Of a stretch of 60,000 nt of DNA, positions 11,201-19,199 are shown one piece after another. The stretch covers positions 23,562,501-23,622,500 of the forward strand of contig NC_079880.1 in the NCBI RefSeq assembly GCF_029227915.1. Direction: 5' to 3'. The DNA comes from Hydractinia symbiolongicarpus. Lineage: Eukaryota > Cnidaria > Hydrozoa > Anthoathecata > Hydractiniidae. The number at the start of each line of letters is the position of its first letter. Position 1 is the stretch's first letter. Made by a program: the position numbers and the translations under genes. A model generated the notes under the pieces. It saw nothing but the letters and a program-made list of their open reading frames with translations. It was not told the DNA's origin and ran no database searches.

Positions 11201-11619
11201 ACATGAGAGATGAAGATGAATACACACCATTGATGTGGACAGTATGTTACACCAACAATACATCAATGGTGGAAATACTCATCTCATATGGGAGTGATGT
11301 TTGGGCGGAAGATAGTGTGAAACGAAACAGTTATCATTACGCTGCATATTATGATCGTCACACAATATTAGATATGTTATGTCGACATGATGTAACAAAC
11401 ATCAACCGTGGAAATGTTTTCAACTTCACACCATTACATCTTGCTGCAATGTATGGTCACATCTCATGTGTTGATGTTTTGTTGCGTCATGGAAATATTG
11501 ATGTGGCGATCGAAAATATATATGGAGACACAGCTTATGATTGTGTTGGAGGGTGGAAGAATGTACAAAAGCGGGAAATAATAAGACGAAAAATAAAAGA
11601 ATACGAAGTAAGTTATTAA
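1273..11619 (+). CDS. HEPN(DZIP3)-trimeric coiled coil-P-loop NTPase-FN3-ankyrin protein, six exons
   Basis: Six exons (1273-2270, 2756-3033, 3510-6054, 6390-6656, 6755-6786, 11126-11619) join with GT-AG borders and exact phase (2,1,2,2,1) into 1537 codons plus stop. The start ATG has G at +4 and lies just 3' of an AT-rich stretch. Order in the product: HEPN about 10-185, coiled coil 200-297, linker to 425, nuclease-like region about 520-660, Walker A 735-742, Walker B D833/E834, Gln/Pro tract about 956-990, motif VI-like region near 1169, FN3 1274-1362, ankyrins 1374-1535. In animals DZIP3-type HEPN domains are common in expanded immune-type gene families; HEPN domains with R-x4-6-H are often RNases. 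No signal peptide or membrane helix is seen, so it is probably intracellular. A role as oligomerising sensor or effector is inference. Extra exons inside the 4.3-kb intron 5 cannot be excluded, but phase needs none. Confidence 0.85.
1870..2163 (+). repeat. In-frame 63-bp tandem repeat encoding 21-residue (3-heptad) units
   Basis: About 4.6 copies of a 63-bp unit keep frame. Each unit encodes three IxxNxxx heptads, for example IKANKDS, IQQNEDG and IKQNQDD. Copies are nearly identical, including third positions, which indicates recent expansion or gene conversion. Copy number is likely to vary between alleles. Confidence 0.9.
2271..2755 (+). other. Intron 1 of the HEPN-NTPase gene
   Basis: Donor gtgtgt, acceptor ttttag. 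It holds a short echo of coiled-coil-like coding words near 2480-2530 and 2560-2620 (AACAAAGACAAC, then AGACGGAATGGGAAC), suggesting decayed extra coiled-coil repeat copies, but stops interrupt every frame. Confidence 0.5.
2756..3033 (+). CDS. Exon 2: beta-rich linker domain, unrecognised
   Basis: Residues 333-425. The acceptor is ttttag at 2750-2755 and the donor gtgagt starts at 3034. The exon takes the two bases left by exon 1 and passes on one. The 90 or so residues alternate hydrophobic and polar positions (for example KLLLLIYNHK and GLSITLVDS), suggesting a small beta-sandwich. I do not recognise the fold. It lies between the coiled coil and the NTPase exon. Confidence 0.75.
3034..3509 (+). 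other. Intron 2 of the HEPN-NTPase gene
   Basis: Donor gtgagt, acceptor with a TTTTTTAATTAG tract. AT-rich, no coding signal seen. Confidence 0.6.
3510..6054 (+). CDS. Exon 3: degenerate nuclease-like region plus SF1-type P-loop NTPase
   Basis: Residues 426-1273; acceptor ttttttaattag ends at 3509, donor gtaagt starts at 6055. The first part (about 520-660) recalls the NERD/restriction-endonuclease-like region that precedes DUF2075/UvrD-like NTPases in other invertebrate proteins, but the expected E-x-K core is not evident, so it is probably inactive. Walker A is GPLGSGKT (codons 4436-4459) and Walker B is LIIDELN with D833/E834. Downstream, LNRAMRTT may supply an arginine-type motif IV, TIEGSRGVEAAE resembles SF1 motif V and LEAMSRATQNL motif VI. 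A Gln/Pro-rich tract separates the NTPase halves. Substrate is unknown; nucleic-acid translocation or signal-dependent ATPase activity are both possible. Confidence 0.85.
5101..5195 (+). repeat. CAA/CAG and CCA tract encoding a Gln/Pro-rich linker
   Basis: Runs of caa, cag and cca codons encode about 30 residues dominated by Gln, then six Pro, inside the NTPase exon between the Walker B half and the C-terminal motifs. It is in frame, low in complexity and probably disordered. The opposite strand also stays open here because of the repeat, which makes spurious Val- and Cys-rich ORFs. Confidence 0.85.
6075..6173. mobile_element. About 100-bp foldback element in intron 3
   Basis: Outer arms TAGAGAACAAATT and its near-mirror AATTTGTTCTAGA, inner arms AAAGGAGAGA and TCTCTCCTTT, and a core GTGTGATCATTCACA all pair, so nearly the whole segment folds on itself. 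It lies just after the exon 3 donor. MITE-like; superfamily unknown. Confidence 0.6.
6390..6656 (+). CDS. Exon 4: fibronectin type III domain
   Basis: Residues 1274-1362. The acceptor taattttag ends at 6389 and the donor gtaaga starts at 6657; both ends are phase 2, the usual one-domain-one-exon layout. It starts with the typical PPGKVSNI strand A, then CILRW (strand B Trp), TWNNLVTDFSC, and a YMVIGESCKFCVIAKNHLGVS-like E-F-G region with the conserved aromatic/Ala-x-N/G pattern of FN3. It probably acts as a spacer or protein-binding module after the NTPase. Confidence 0.8.
6755..6786 (+). CDS. Exon 5: 32-nt microexon linking FN3 to ankyrin repeats
   Basis: A tttttttag acceptor ends at 6754 and GAAG|gtaaga gives the donor at 6787. 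It encodes KLPNVRGVRFE and converts phase 2 to phase 1, exactly what the ankyrin exon needs. The phase match is the main evidence; length alone would not support it. Confidence 0.65.
9061..9272. mobile_element. MITE-like element with about 24-bp inverted arms
   Basis: Left arm AAATTAGCAGCGAAATATTT near 9061-9085 pairs with the right arm ending CAAAATATTTCGCCGCTAAAT near 9247-9270. About 210 bp long. No transposase inside; target duplication not clear. Confidence 0.55.
10256..10716. repeat. Three tandem copies of a roughly 150-bp unit, each with a foldback core
   Basis: The words GTCATGGAATAAGCATACTAGCC and CGAGAGTGCTAGACTAGGCAAT (shortened here in part) recur near 10305, 10462 and 10600. In each unit a CTAGCC..CTCG..GGGAT arm faces ATCCC..CGAG..GCTAG, so each copy folds. 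Other copies of the CCTCGTCCCCAGG-type end occur at 12943 and 13655, marking a dispersed family. Confidence 0.7.
11126..11619 (+). CDS. Exon 6: ankyrin repeats and C-terminus
   Basis: Residues 1374-1537. The acceptor attttttag ends at 11125. About four ankyrin repeats are visible: IRSNDVNKLKKLLSIHPN, DEDEYTPLMWTVCY..NTSMVEILISYGSD, a diverged RNSYHYAAYYDRHTILDMLCRHD and NFTPLHLAAMYGHISCVDVLLRHG. Most keep the TPLH/G..VV/LL pattern. The stop is at 11617-11619 and AATAAA occurs at 11628 and 11645. A strong donor GAA|gtaagt at 11608 overlaps the last three codons, so a second 3' end is possible. Confidence 0.85.
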
Positions 11620-12565
11620 GTTGATTTAATAAATTAGAAAGAAGAATAAATTTGTATTTTATTTTAATTTGAAAATAATAAGGATTAAATAAATGTTTAA
11701 ATAAATATTTAGGTATGGAATGTTTTTATTTTTTTAAATTTTGGTGCGAAGAAATTATAAGTTAATAAATTAGAAAGAAGAATGAATTTTTTATTTCTTT
11801 TAATTTGATAATAATGATGATAACTGAAAGTTAAAAAACGAATGTAATGATTTGCAATAATAAAAGGATGGATGATTTTTATTTGAGCGGAGTAAACTAA
11901 TTAACAAATTGAAGGATATAATGAATTCAAATTTAAGAAACTTAAGAATAAAATGTTGAATGTCAAAAATATTTTTTTATAACAAATTGGATAAAATGAA
12001 TAAAATACTTAAGAATAAAATGTTAAGGTTGTCAAGTAGATTATTGTGACAATCCAAAGTAGAAAGTATTTTTAGTAAAAAATAGTGAATAATTATAGCT
12101 GTTAACAATTCTGACAGCATTAATTTTTATGTATGTAAAAATAATGAGAGGAGATACTGTAAGAGATAAGTATATATTATAAAGAAATTAAAAATAATAA
12201 ATTTGAAAGAAAAAAGAAGAAGTAAAAATACAATTTCGTACCCAGACTGTTTTTTATTTTATGTCTTCTGAAATTGAATGTTATTATTGTTAGCATGAAT
12301 TAAATAATATAGATGTGAAAATATTTAAAATAAAAGATATTTAAAACATTTAAAATAAGAATGTCACGATGTTAAACTTTTTTTTCGTAATCCGAAATTA
12401 TTTTATTTTTTGCATAGCGATTGTACAAATTTCGTGTTATAAAAGGATTTTATGAACAAATTGACAGATTGTCTCTCATTTAGAAGACATGGCCATGACG
12501 ATGGCTGTTCTAATACTTAGGTAACTATACTTTGAAATAACAAATCTTTTTATCTTTCAGGACAG
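11620..12565 (+). other. 3' flank of the ankyrin exon; AT-rich, with a duplicated segment
   Basis: A segment beginning AATAAATTAGAAAGAAGAAT occurs at 11628 and again, diverged, at about 11764, a tandem duplication of about 135 bp that also duplicates the poly(A) signal region. Otherwise very AT-rich with no coding signal. Confidence 0.5.
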
Positions 12566-12713
12566 GACGAAGTAAATATTTCAAATGATTTTGTTTTGAA
12601 AAACAACAATCAGTTTGTGAGGTGAGACGGTAATTTATACAATTGGATATATTTCTCTTTTGTTATTTCTATTTTTAACTTTCTCTCATGAAATTTATTT
12701 ATTTTTTAGATGA
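12566..12713 (+). CDS. Possible alternative 3' exons of the HEPN-NTPase gene
   Basis: If the donor at 11608 is used (phase 0), the acceptor gacag ending at 12565 opens 56 nt (12566-12621) with no stop, ending GAG|gtgaga. The next acceptor attttttag ends at 12709 and its first codon join gives Arg followed at once by TGA (12711-12713), with AATAAA near 12751. The C-terminus would gain about 19 residues (starting DEVNISNDF). Sequence-only prediction; both ends may be used. Confidence 0.35.
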
Positions 12714-13025
12714 GGAACGAGTCCATTTTTTAGTTTTATTTTATATTGTAATAAATTTATTTGTAGTAAAACGTACTGAAACATTTTTCTGATCGATTTT
12801 TATCAAGCCTTGTTTCGTTTATATTTCATTCAGGAAGCGACACATGTCAAAGGTCACGTGTTTTTTAAACTGTCTCAAACTTGCCGCATGGTGCAATGTA
12901 GAGTAAATCTTATTACAAACATCAACTGATATACTTTCTCAACCTCGTCCCCAAGTCTTGTTAGGCCTTTTATATTTTGAAGGCCTGAACAAGGCCCTGG
13001 CCCTGGCTGGTCACGTGACGACAGA

Positions 13026-13047
13026 ATACCCACGTATAGTGGGTATT
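13026..13047. repeat. Short inverted repeat AATACCCAC/GTGGGTATT
   Basis: A nine-base-pair stem with a GTATA loop, inside a GC-richer patch (12943-13060) that also has AAGGCCT and GGCCCTGGCCCTGGC words. Probably part of a dispersed repeat. The ORF crossing it is not convincing. Confidence 0.5.
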
Positions 13048-13654
13048 TTGAAAATAATTATTTGTCTCGCTCTTCCAAAATATGCACAAGCAGTCGAGAA
13101 AAAAATAAAAGAACTGACAGAATTATTTAGAATGGTTAAAATAATATTAATAAGAAAAAAATATATATATATATTTTAATATAAATATTTTTATCTAAAT
13201 ATTTTTATATAAATATTTTTTACATTGTAAAAAATATTTTTATTTACTTATAATAATATTATTTAATGTATAAAAAAAACTGTTAATAAATATTGTATAA
13301 TATATTAAACATTCACACTTGCTTACCGGTTTTTAATTTCCAGTACTTCTCCCCTTTTTTTTATAAACTTCCTCCCATTTTAAAAAAGTTCATCTTATCC
13401 TGATTATACTGAAGAATAGCAATTTAACATTTATTAAGTAAAATTCGAATGGTAATTTTTTTTGTGGGATGAAATCCAGATTGACGTCATCTCCTAGATG
13501 GTAAAAGAAACCCCATGAACATGTTGCCACAAAACTCATAAAACATTTTTGTGAATAGTTATAAAATTAATATCTGGGACAAATAGAAGTAGTGCCAAAA
13601 AGCATTGTTTCTTTTCAGCCTCCCAACAGGTAAGAATCAACGAGTTGCGTGAAC

Positions 13655-13746
13655 CATCCTCGTCCCCAGGATTTTTTGCCTGATAAGTCAAATCCGCTAG
13701 CGCTCGGGCTACATCTCAATAAGGCAAGAACCCCTGGGGACGTGGT
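13655..13746. mobile_element. Short foldback element with CCTCGTCCCCAGG ends
   Basis: Left arm CATCCTCGTCCCCAGG..TTTTTTGCC faces right arm GGCAAGAACCCCTGGGGACGTGG. About 90 bp. Same end words as the 10.3-kb and 12.9-kb repeats. MITE-like. Confidence 0.6.
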
Positions 13747-14373
13747 TGTGCGTGAAGCCATTAACAGAGTAGATACTTTTTAAAAACGGGTATAATATAA
13801 GATGAACACTTCACCGGATGTTTTGATCAACGCTGTTAAAAAGCCTGTGGTAAATTTTAATCATAGTAAATACAGTCCTGCGCAAATTTCAGCATAGATC
13901 TAGAGCGCCAGTTTCAATATGCACTCGTCTTTTACGTTGCACCTAGGGCGTCCCTTATTATAATACAGGAATTTACGGACTTCTATTTTGATCTGCGCGT
14001 TATTTTTGCTTGCCGGAACCTTTGCCCGTTTGCGTGAGTTCCATCCTCGATCACAGGACATGTGATGATCAACGCTATCTGAATCAAAAACGTTTGCTGA
14101 GTTAAACTGTGTAAACAACAAAAACTCTGTCCATGTGGGCATTGCTATACATTTTCTACAATTTTGCGGACTTTTCCGAGAGGGAAGTAGCAAAATAAGT
14201 TATTGCTCATCTCCAGTACCTGTTACAATCTCATCTTCAAACAAAACAAAACAACCGTTTGATATATATAAAACCGCTTATCCATGTGGGTATGGTGACA
14301 TGATCCATCGATTTGGGAGATCCGTTCTAGAACTAAGTATGATTTCAAATTTCGTGTAAATTTGATTTATCAG

Positions 14374-14745
14374 CATTTTAAGTACAAATTGCGCGACCTC
14401 AATCAAAATTGCTTAGCTTTTATAAAGCTCAGAGAGTATGCTGATGCTGGTCATGAGTAAAATTCTGCTGGGGATTATTTGTTGATGGAACTATCCGTCC
14501 AATATGTCAAACCAAAAGATGTCAAAAAGTTATATAAGAGATAGGAAAATGCGGATGTTAGGACAAAATCCCTTAGCACTTTATCATTTTACGTCAAATC
14601 ATGGATCATACCTGTTAAATCAACGATAGAAGAATTTCTGCCCCCCAATCCCCGCCGTGTCCCCCACCCCCCTGGGCCCCAATCCCCGCCGTGTCCCCCC
14701 ATTACAGTGATAGGATTCAACTGTGTCTATAATGGCCTCTAGCGT
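14374..14745 (+). pseudogene. Broken reading frame of unrecognised protein
   Basis: One frame reads with protein-like composition from 14374 (KYKLRDLNQNCLAFIKLRE, then AGDYLLMELSVQYVKPKDV) with only two stops (TAA about 14458, TAG about 14542) in some 370 nt. It looks like a decayed coding segment, perhaps of a mobile element, but I do not recognise the family. It ends in a C-rich duplicated tract. Confidence 0.35.
14641..14700 (+). repeat. C-rich direct duplication
   Basis: The segment CCCCAATCCCCGCCGTGTCC occurs twice about 36 bp apart, separated by a C6 run. The strand is unusually C-rich for this AT-rich window and could form i-motif/G-quadruplex structure. Confidence 0.7.
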
Positions 14746-14839
14746 ACGTAGTAATACCATCAACTATTATTCTTTTGTCATCACCTGCATTTAGAGCGGG
14801 TTTATTTGTTTTTACCGTGTGAATATCATGCATAATCGA

Positions 14840-17800
14840 TTAGAAGGTCATTTGGGTTCTGTAAACATTTACACCCTCGAACAGACATCTCTTATAATCA
14901 TCAAACCCTATGGTCTTCTTCACCACACATTTCTTGACTCCTTTGCACTTCTTGTCTTCTTTTCCGTCTAGCTGTTTATAAGCATAATTCTTCGCTCTAA
15001 GAGCGATAAACTCCGTCATTACCTTACCACCCAACTCATCCTTCATCAGACCTATGACCTTTTTATTCAAACCTAATGGTAGAGGTCTACCATCTCTCCT
15101 ATCGTACCCTGAAGTGTCAAATCTCGTCGGCACATCATCAGTGATATCTTTGTAGAAGTCGTTGGTTTTGATGTGGTACACGAATGAATCTGTATCCATG
15201 TAGCAAAGCTTTACATCCTCACCATATTTAGGTCTCATGTAATCATAGTGAAACTCATACATAACCATCTTCGATAGATGGAGGATCACCGGTCCTAGAT
15301 AGATTGGCTTGTTCAGTTTGATCTTGATCTTGGACATCTCTATGCCCATCAGTGTTTCCGAGAAACAGATAGCACCCTTGAAGTTGGGCTTCATCACCAG
15401 CTTCTCATATTGTTCTTTCTTGGTAGCCAAGCGTATGTCTTTGTGTTTACGTTGATTCTCCATACTTTTACCAAAGACTGAATTGTTCATCAGCTTGAAA
15501 AAGTCCTTTTCGAAGTCATTCGTTAATTTGGTACGCAGATCGGTATTAAAATCGATATAAGGTTTCAACCATGCGCTTTGTTTAAACCTCAGTACCCTAT
15601 GAACCTTCTCAAGAATGAGACCGTGCTTCAACGCTTGATCAAGTGCACGGATGAATGACATAGTTCTTCTTGTCTGAAAGACACGGTGTCAGCTTTTCAA
15701 CGCCATTAATCACCTTCCTCTCAGGCATGAAAGGAAGATCGTTATGGGTATCATGAAGCTCCCGCGGATATCTTGCATCAACCTCAAGGAAGTAACCCTC
15801 TTCACCATTTTCCTCAGCTAACTTTGAAATGAGTTTAGCTGTAAATTTACTAGCATCAATCCACTTGAACCCTCCTGTCGGCAGCTCCTGAATCATAGCC
15901 CATCCATACAGATTGTTTGCATCAAGATACTGGAGATAGCTGTCCTCTTTATCCACCTTATATCTAGCGCCCATATATGGGTTATTGGCCTTGGCGTGTC
16001 TATGAACAGCCTGACAGAGACCACCCCTAATACCCCTCTCCACAAACAGTAACATATCCATATCGGACAACAAATCTAGCTGAACATCTGTCTTTTTCAG
16101 ACAGGCCTGCCAGGCTAATCCCGGAGCCGTGTAAAAATGTGAAGGATCCAGTTTATAGTTTGTCAAACATGTTTCCCTAAAAGTCTCAAAAAAATCAGCA
16201 AGTAATATAACGTCTGTCTTGAGATAGATATCATGATAAGCACCCATATTTTCAACTTCCATGTCCTTCCACACCTTCTGGGCATGCGCATAATCGGCAT
16301 CACTAATACCATTCATGTTCAACTTGCTATAAAAGTCATCTTTCAACGGAAGCTTAGTTTCATTAAACCTATCGAATGAATCAACATATTCATATGGGTA
16401 TACACCCTTTCTTCTCATTATTTTGAATTGCTCATCATCATTGAAGAATTTTCGAAGATTTTTACACTGATCATCAGAGAGATTGTTTACCAACTTATCC
16501 AGGCTACTAGCCATAAAACGAACTGAATCGATGAATCTCAGCTGTATCTTTTTGTCTTTGGTCTCCCCATTTTTGTCAATGTATTCACCAACCTTAACAT
16601 CAGTCGAGAAAGAGATATATTTCTCCTTATTTTCGGCAATGACGCTTATACCTTCCTCTCCATGCTATTTAGCAAGCTCTTTGATGAAAAGATGTGTGTC
16701 ATATCCACTCAGGTTATGGAAGACGACAGGGATATAGTTGGGTACCTTGTATCGGAGATTACACTCACGGTGGGCAGCCCCGCGAAACTTACCGGTGAAA
16801 TGGCAGTGATCCCTAACCTTGATGTCATCCTTGTCATCAAATTCTTCCATGCAAATGTGGCACACCCTGGCTCTCTTGAAACTGTCACGCTCATCCTCCG
16901 TCAGTGGATCCATTGCTTTCTGAGGAAACATGTTATATAACCTTTTAACTACATGATCTACAAACTACATGATCTACAAAGCGTGGAACACAGTCCTCAC
17001 CGCGGTAAAGCTTCAGAGGGTCCGGCACTTCACCATGAGCATATTTGCTATAACAACAGAAACCTGTAGGGATATGCTTACCAACTTTCTCGGTGGATGA
17101 TCCGCATTTTCTCTCTTCTTCAGGCAACTCTTTTGTGAAAGCTTCGAAATCGGCATACATGATGAATGGGGCTTTGAGTTGAAACTTACCATCAGTGAAG
17201 GTTAAGGTGCTACCCTCTTTAGGGAGTTGAATCTTAGCAGAATCGTTCTCTTTACAGTATTCAAAGTGCTCATCCCTTTTCTGTTCGCTTAAGAATCCAT
17301 TTAGACAATTCAAGCAATAATACTCCTTATTTTTATGCTTTGAGTTGACCTTGCTCACGACACCGCTCAAGTTCTTAACAGCGATATAATGTCTCTTATC
17401 CCTCTCACAAAACAACCGTCTCCTTACGATCCAGATGATTTGACTTGCGACACATGTAGATACCTTCTCTCTTATCCTTTGTCAAAGCATGCACGGCAAC
17501 GTCAGGGTTCCTTCTCTCAAACAAATCTATCTTGTTTAGTACCATTGGGAAAGTTAGACCATCCCAATTATACTTGTCATGCTTCTTAAGAATTGAGATA
17601 CGCTCAGGATGATTATTGATCAGATTGTGGTTAAGCGCAGCGATAATAGCCCATCTGAAACATTCATCATCCTCGTTATAAGGGTTAATCACAGATCGCT
17701 TTCCACTGAAATTCTTGGGTAGCGGCAAGTAAGAACTACCTCTGGTTAATTTCAGTTTATGAAAGTCCACATGCATATATAGGATCCTTTCGATTGTGAA

Positions 17801-18376
17801 CCCACTGGCGGGTAGAGCGGGGTTTTCAATCTGCTCGATTATCTTATTACACATCCGATCGAAAACATCGGAAATGTCATCGTGGGCGTGCAGTATCTCC
17901 ATATAGCTATTGAACGCTTTATCAACATGCATTACTATTGATTCGGGATTAGATAAATCCTCATTGGATAAATCATCCCTTACCCACCTCACCCACAAGG
18001 TCGCCTGAGTCTTCAAAGACTTCTTCTGTTCGAGCAAGTCCTTCATCAACCTCTTGACGATAGGATGAACCTTTTTCAAAAATACCCTGACATTCTTCTC
18101 ACCATCCGAGTTTATCTTGAAGCGTTTGTATGAACCTACAAACGCTTCTTCAATAGGAGTATAGGGGTTTTCCTTTTTCACCTCTTCCTCTTCTTTCTCT
18201 CCACTACCCTTTTTATACAAACTCATGATCTTATCCTTCATGGTTTTGAAAGCTTTTGTTGTTTTATCCTTAATAGCCTTAGGTACATGATTTATCAACC
18301 ATTCCCTCCATTCATTCAACTTACTTTTCACAATAGGTCTGGTTTTAATCATTTCTTGCAGCTCAAACAAATCCAA
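14840..18376 (-). pseudogene. Polinton/virus-type family-B DNA polymerase with endonuclease VII-like zinc motif, broken
   Basis: Five reading segments on the minus strand (18376-17405, 17415-16945, 16931-16665, 16514-15639, 15661-14840) follow the order of one large PolB-type protein of Polinton-like elements. Visible in order: a lysine-rich N-region; a zinc-finger-like C-x2-C region; MYADFEAF (exo I); CHICMEEF..VRDHCH..H..CN, a recombination endonuclease VII-like metal motif; FHNLSGYDTH (exo II); YLKTD (exo III); DANNLYGWAM (motif A); LMNNSVFGKS (motif B); YMDTDSFVY (motif C, catalytic Asp pair). Breaks: frameshift near 17410, a 16-bp duplication at 16948-16979, TAG at 16665-16667 and a frameshift near 15655. 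No integrase, ATPase, protease or capsid gene is nearby, so this is an orphan fragment. Confidence 0.85.
16948..16979. repeat. 16-bp tandem duplication that breaks the polymerase frame
   Basis: ACTACATGATCTACAA is present twice head to tail (16948-16963 and 16964-16979). Sixteen is not a multiple of three, and the minus-strand frame shifts exactly here. Confidence 0.85.
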
Positions 18377-18530
18377 ATTCGGATCCTGGGCGCAAAGGAA
18401 CCTTATTAAACGCTTATAATAAAATTATGCAATGCTTTTAGACCAATAACTAGTTTTAAATACACAGAATTTTCCCATTGGAAAATTCTACTTAGGCAAG
18501 TGTTGACGTGGCCGACGTCTAAAGGAAATA

Positions 18531-18658
18531 TACACACAACTTATGGGACACACACAACTTATGGGACACACACAACTTATGGGACACACACAACTTATGG
18601 GACACACACAACTTATGGACCACACACAACTTATGGGACACACACAACTTATGGGACA
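18531..18658. repeat. 18-bp minisatellite, about 7 copies
   Basis: The unit CTTATGGGACACACACAA repeats about seven times with one variant copy (GGACCACAC). Because 18 is divisible by three, it makes a spurious Cys/Pro/Ile/Ser ORF on the minus strand. Related CCATAAC/CTAACTCACAC words recur at 18750-18970. Confidence 0.9.
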
Positions 18659-18679
18659 GAGAAATATGTTTGACAAAAA

Positions 18680-19190
18680 AAAGTATTTCTAATATGATGG
18701 TAATAAAAACAATATGTATAATATAAATTTACATACGTTTAATAAAAATTGGCCCATAACACTAACTCACACCGGTATGATTTAAATCGATTTATTTGAA
18801 TTTGTAAGGTTTTTTAAGCGATGTATGTTTGTAATAAGACCACTACATATTGTCTTTAGTTACCACAAAGTAATTTTTCCATTGAAATTAAGAAAAAAAG
18901 TAAATTAAAAAAAATCACGCGAATTGTCCCATAACGCTGACTGACACTGATGCCCCCATAAGTAATTCATGTGCGTATGTGTGATTTGACAAAAGGGTAT
19001 CCTTTGAAATATTTTTCCAGAAGATGGTGCGTTGTTAGACCAGAACTCTTTAAGGTTTGTGACATGTGCCGTTATGTATATCTGTGTATTACATAAAGAA
19101 CAGCTTCAAATTTTCTAGCGCTTAAGATTACTAGGAGATGGAAGAACGTCTAAAGTAGAGGCCAGGCAGAAAAGAGGTAAGTTCGGAAAC
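18680..19190. other. Noncoding, AT-rich
   Basis: Only scattered variants of the CCCATAA/ACTCACAC words of the adjacent minisatellite are seen; no gene. Confidence 0.5.
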
Positions 19191-19199
19191 ATGGCTAGA

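Noticed and set aside
12958-13179. ORF of 73 codons as a small gene
   Set aside because: Lies over a dispersed GC-rich repeat with inverted words and ends in an AT-simple tract; no splice or family support.
13900-14193. Minus-strand 97-codon ORF as an accessory Polinton gene
   Set aside because: No Polinton family motif seen and composition not convincing.
16483-16940. Plus-strand ORFs opposite the polymerase
   Set aside because: Antisense of a recognisable PolB segment with conserved motifs on the minus strand.
18488-18676. Minus-strand ORF of Cys-Pro-Ile-Ser-Cys-Val repeats, resembling a Cys-rich peptide
   Set aside because: It is only the translation of an 18-bp minisatellite whose period is a multiple of three.
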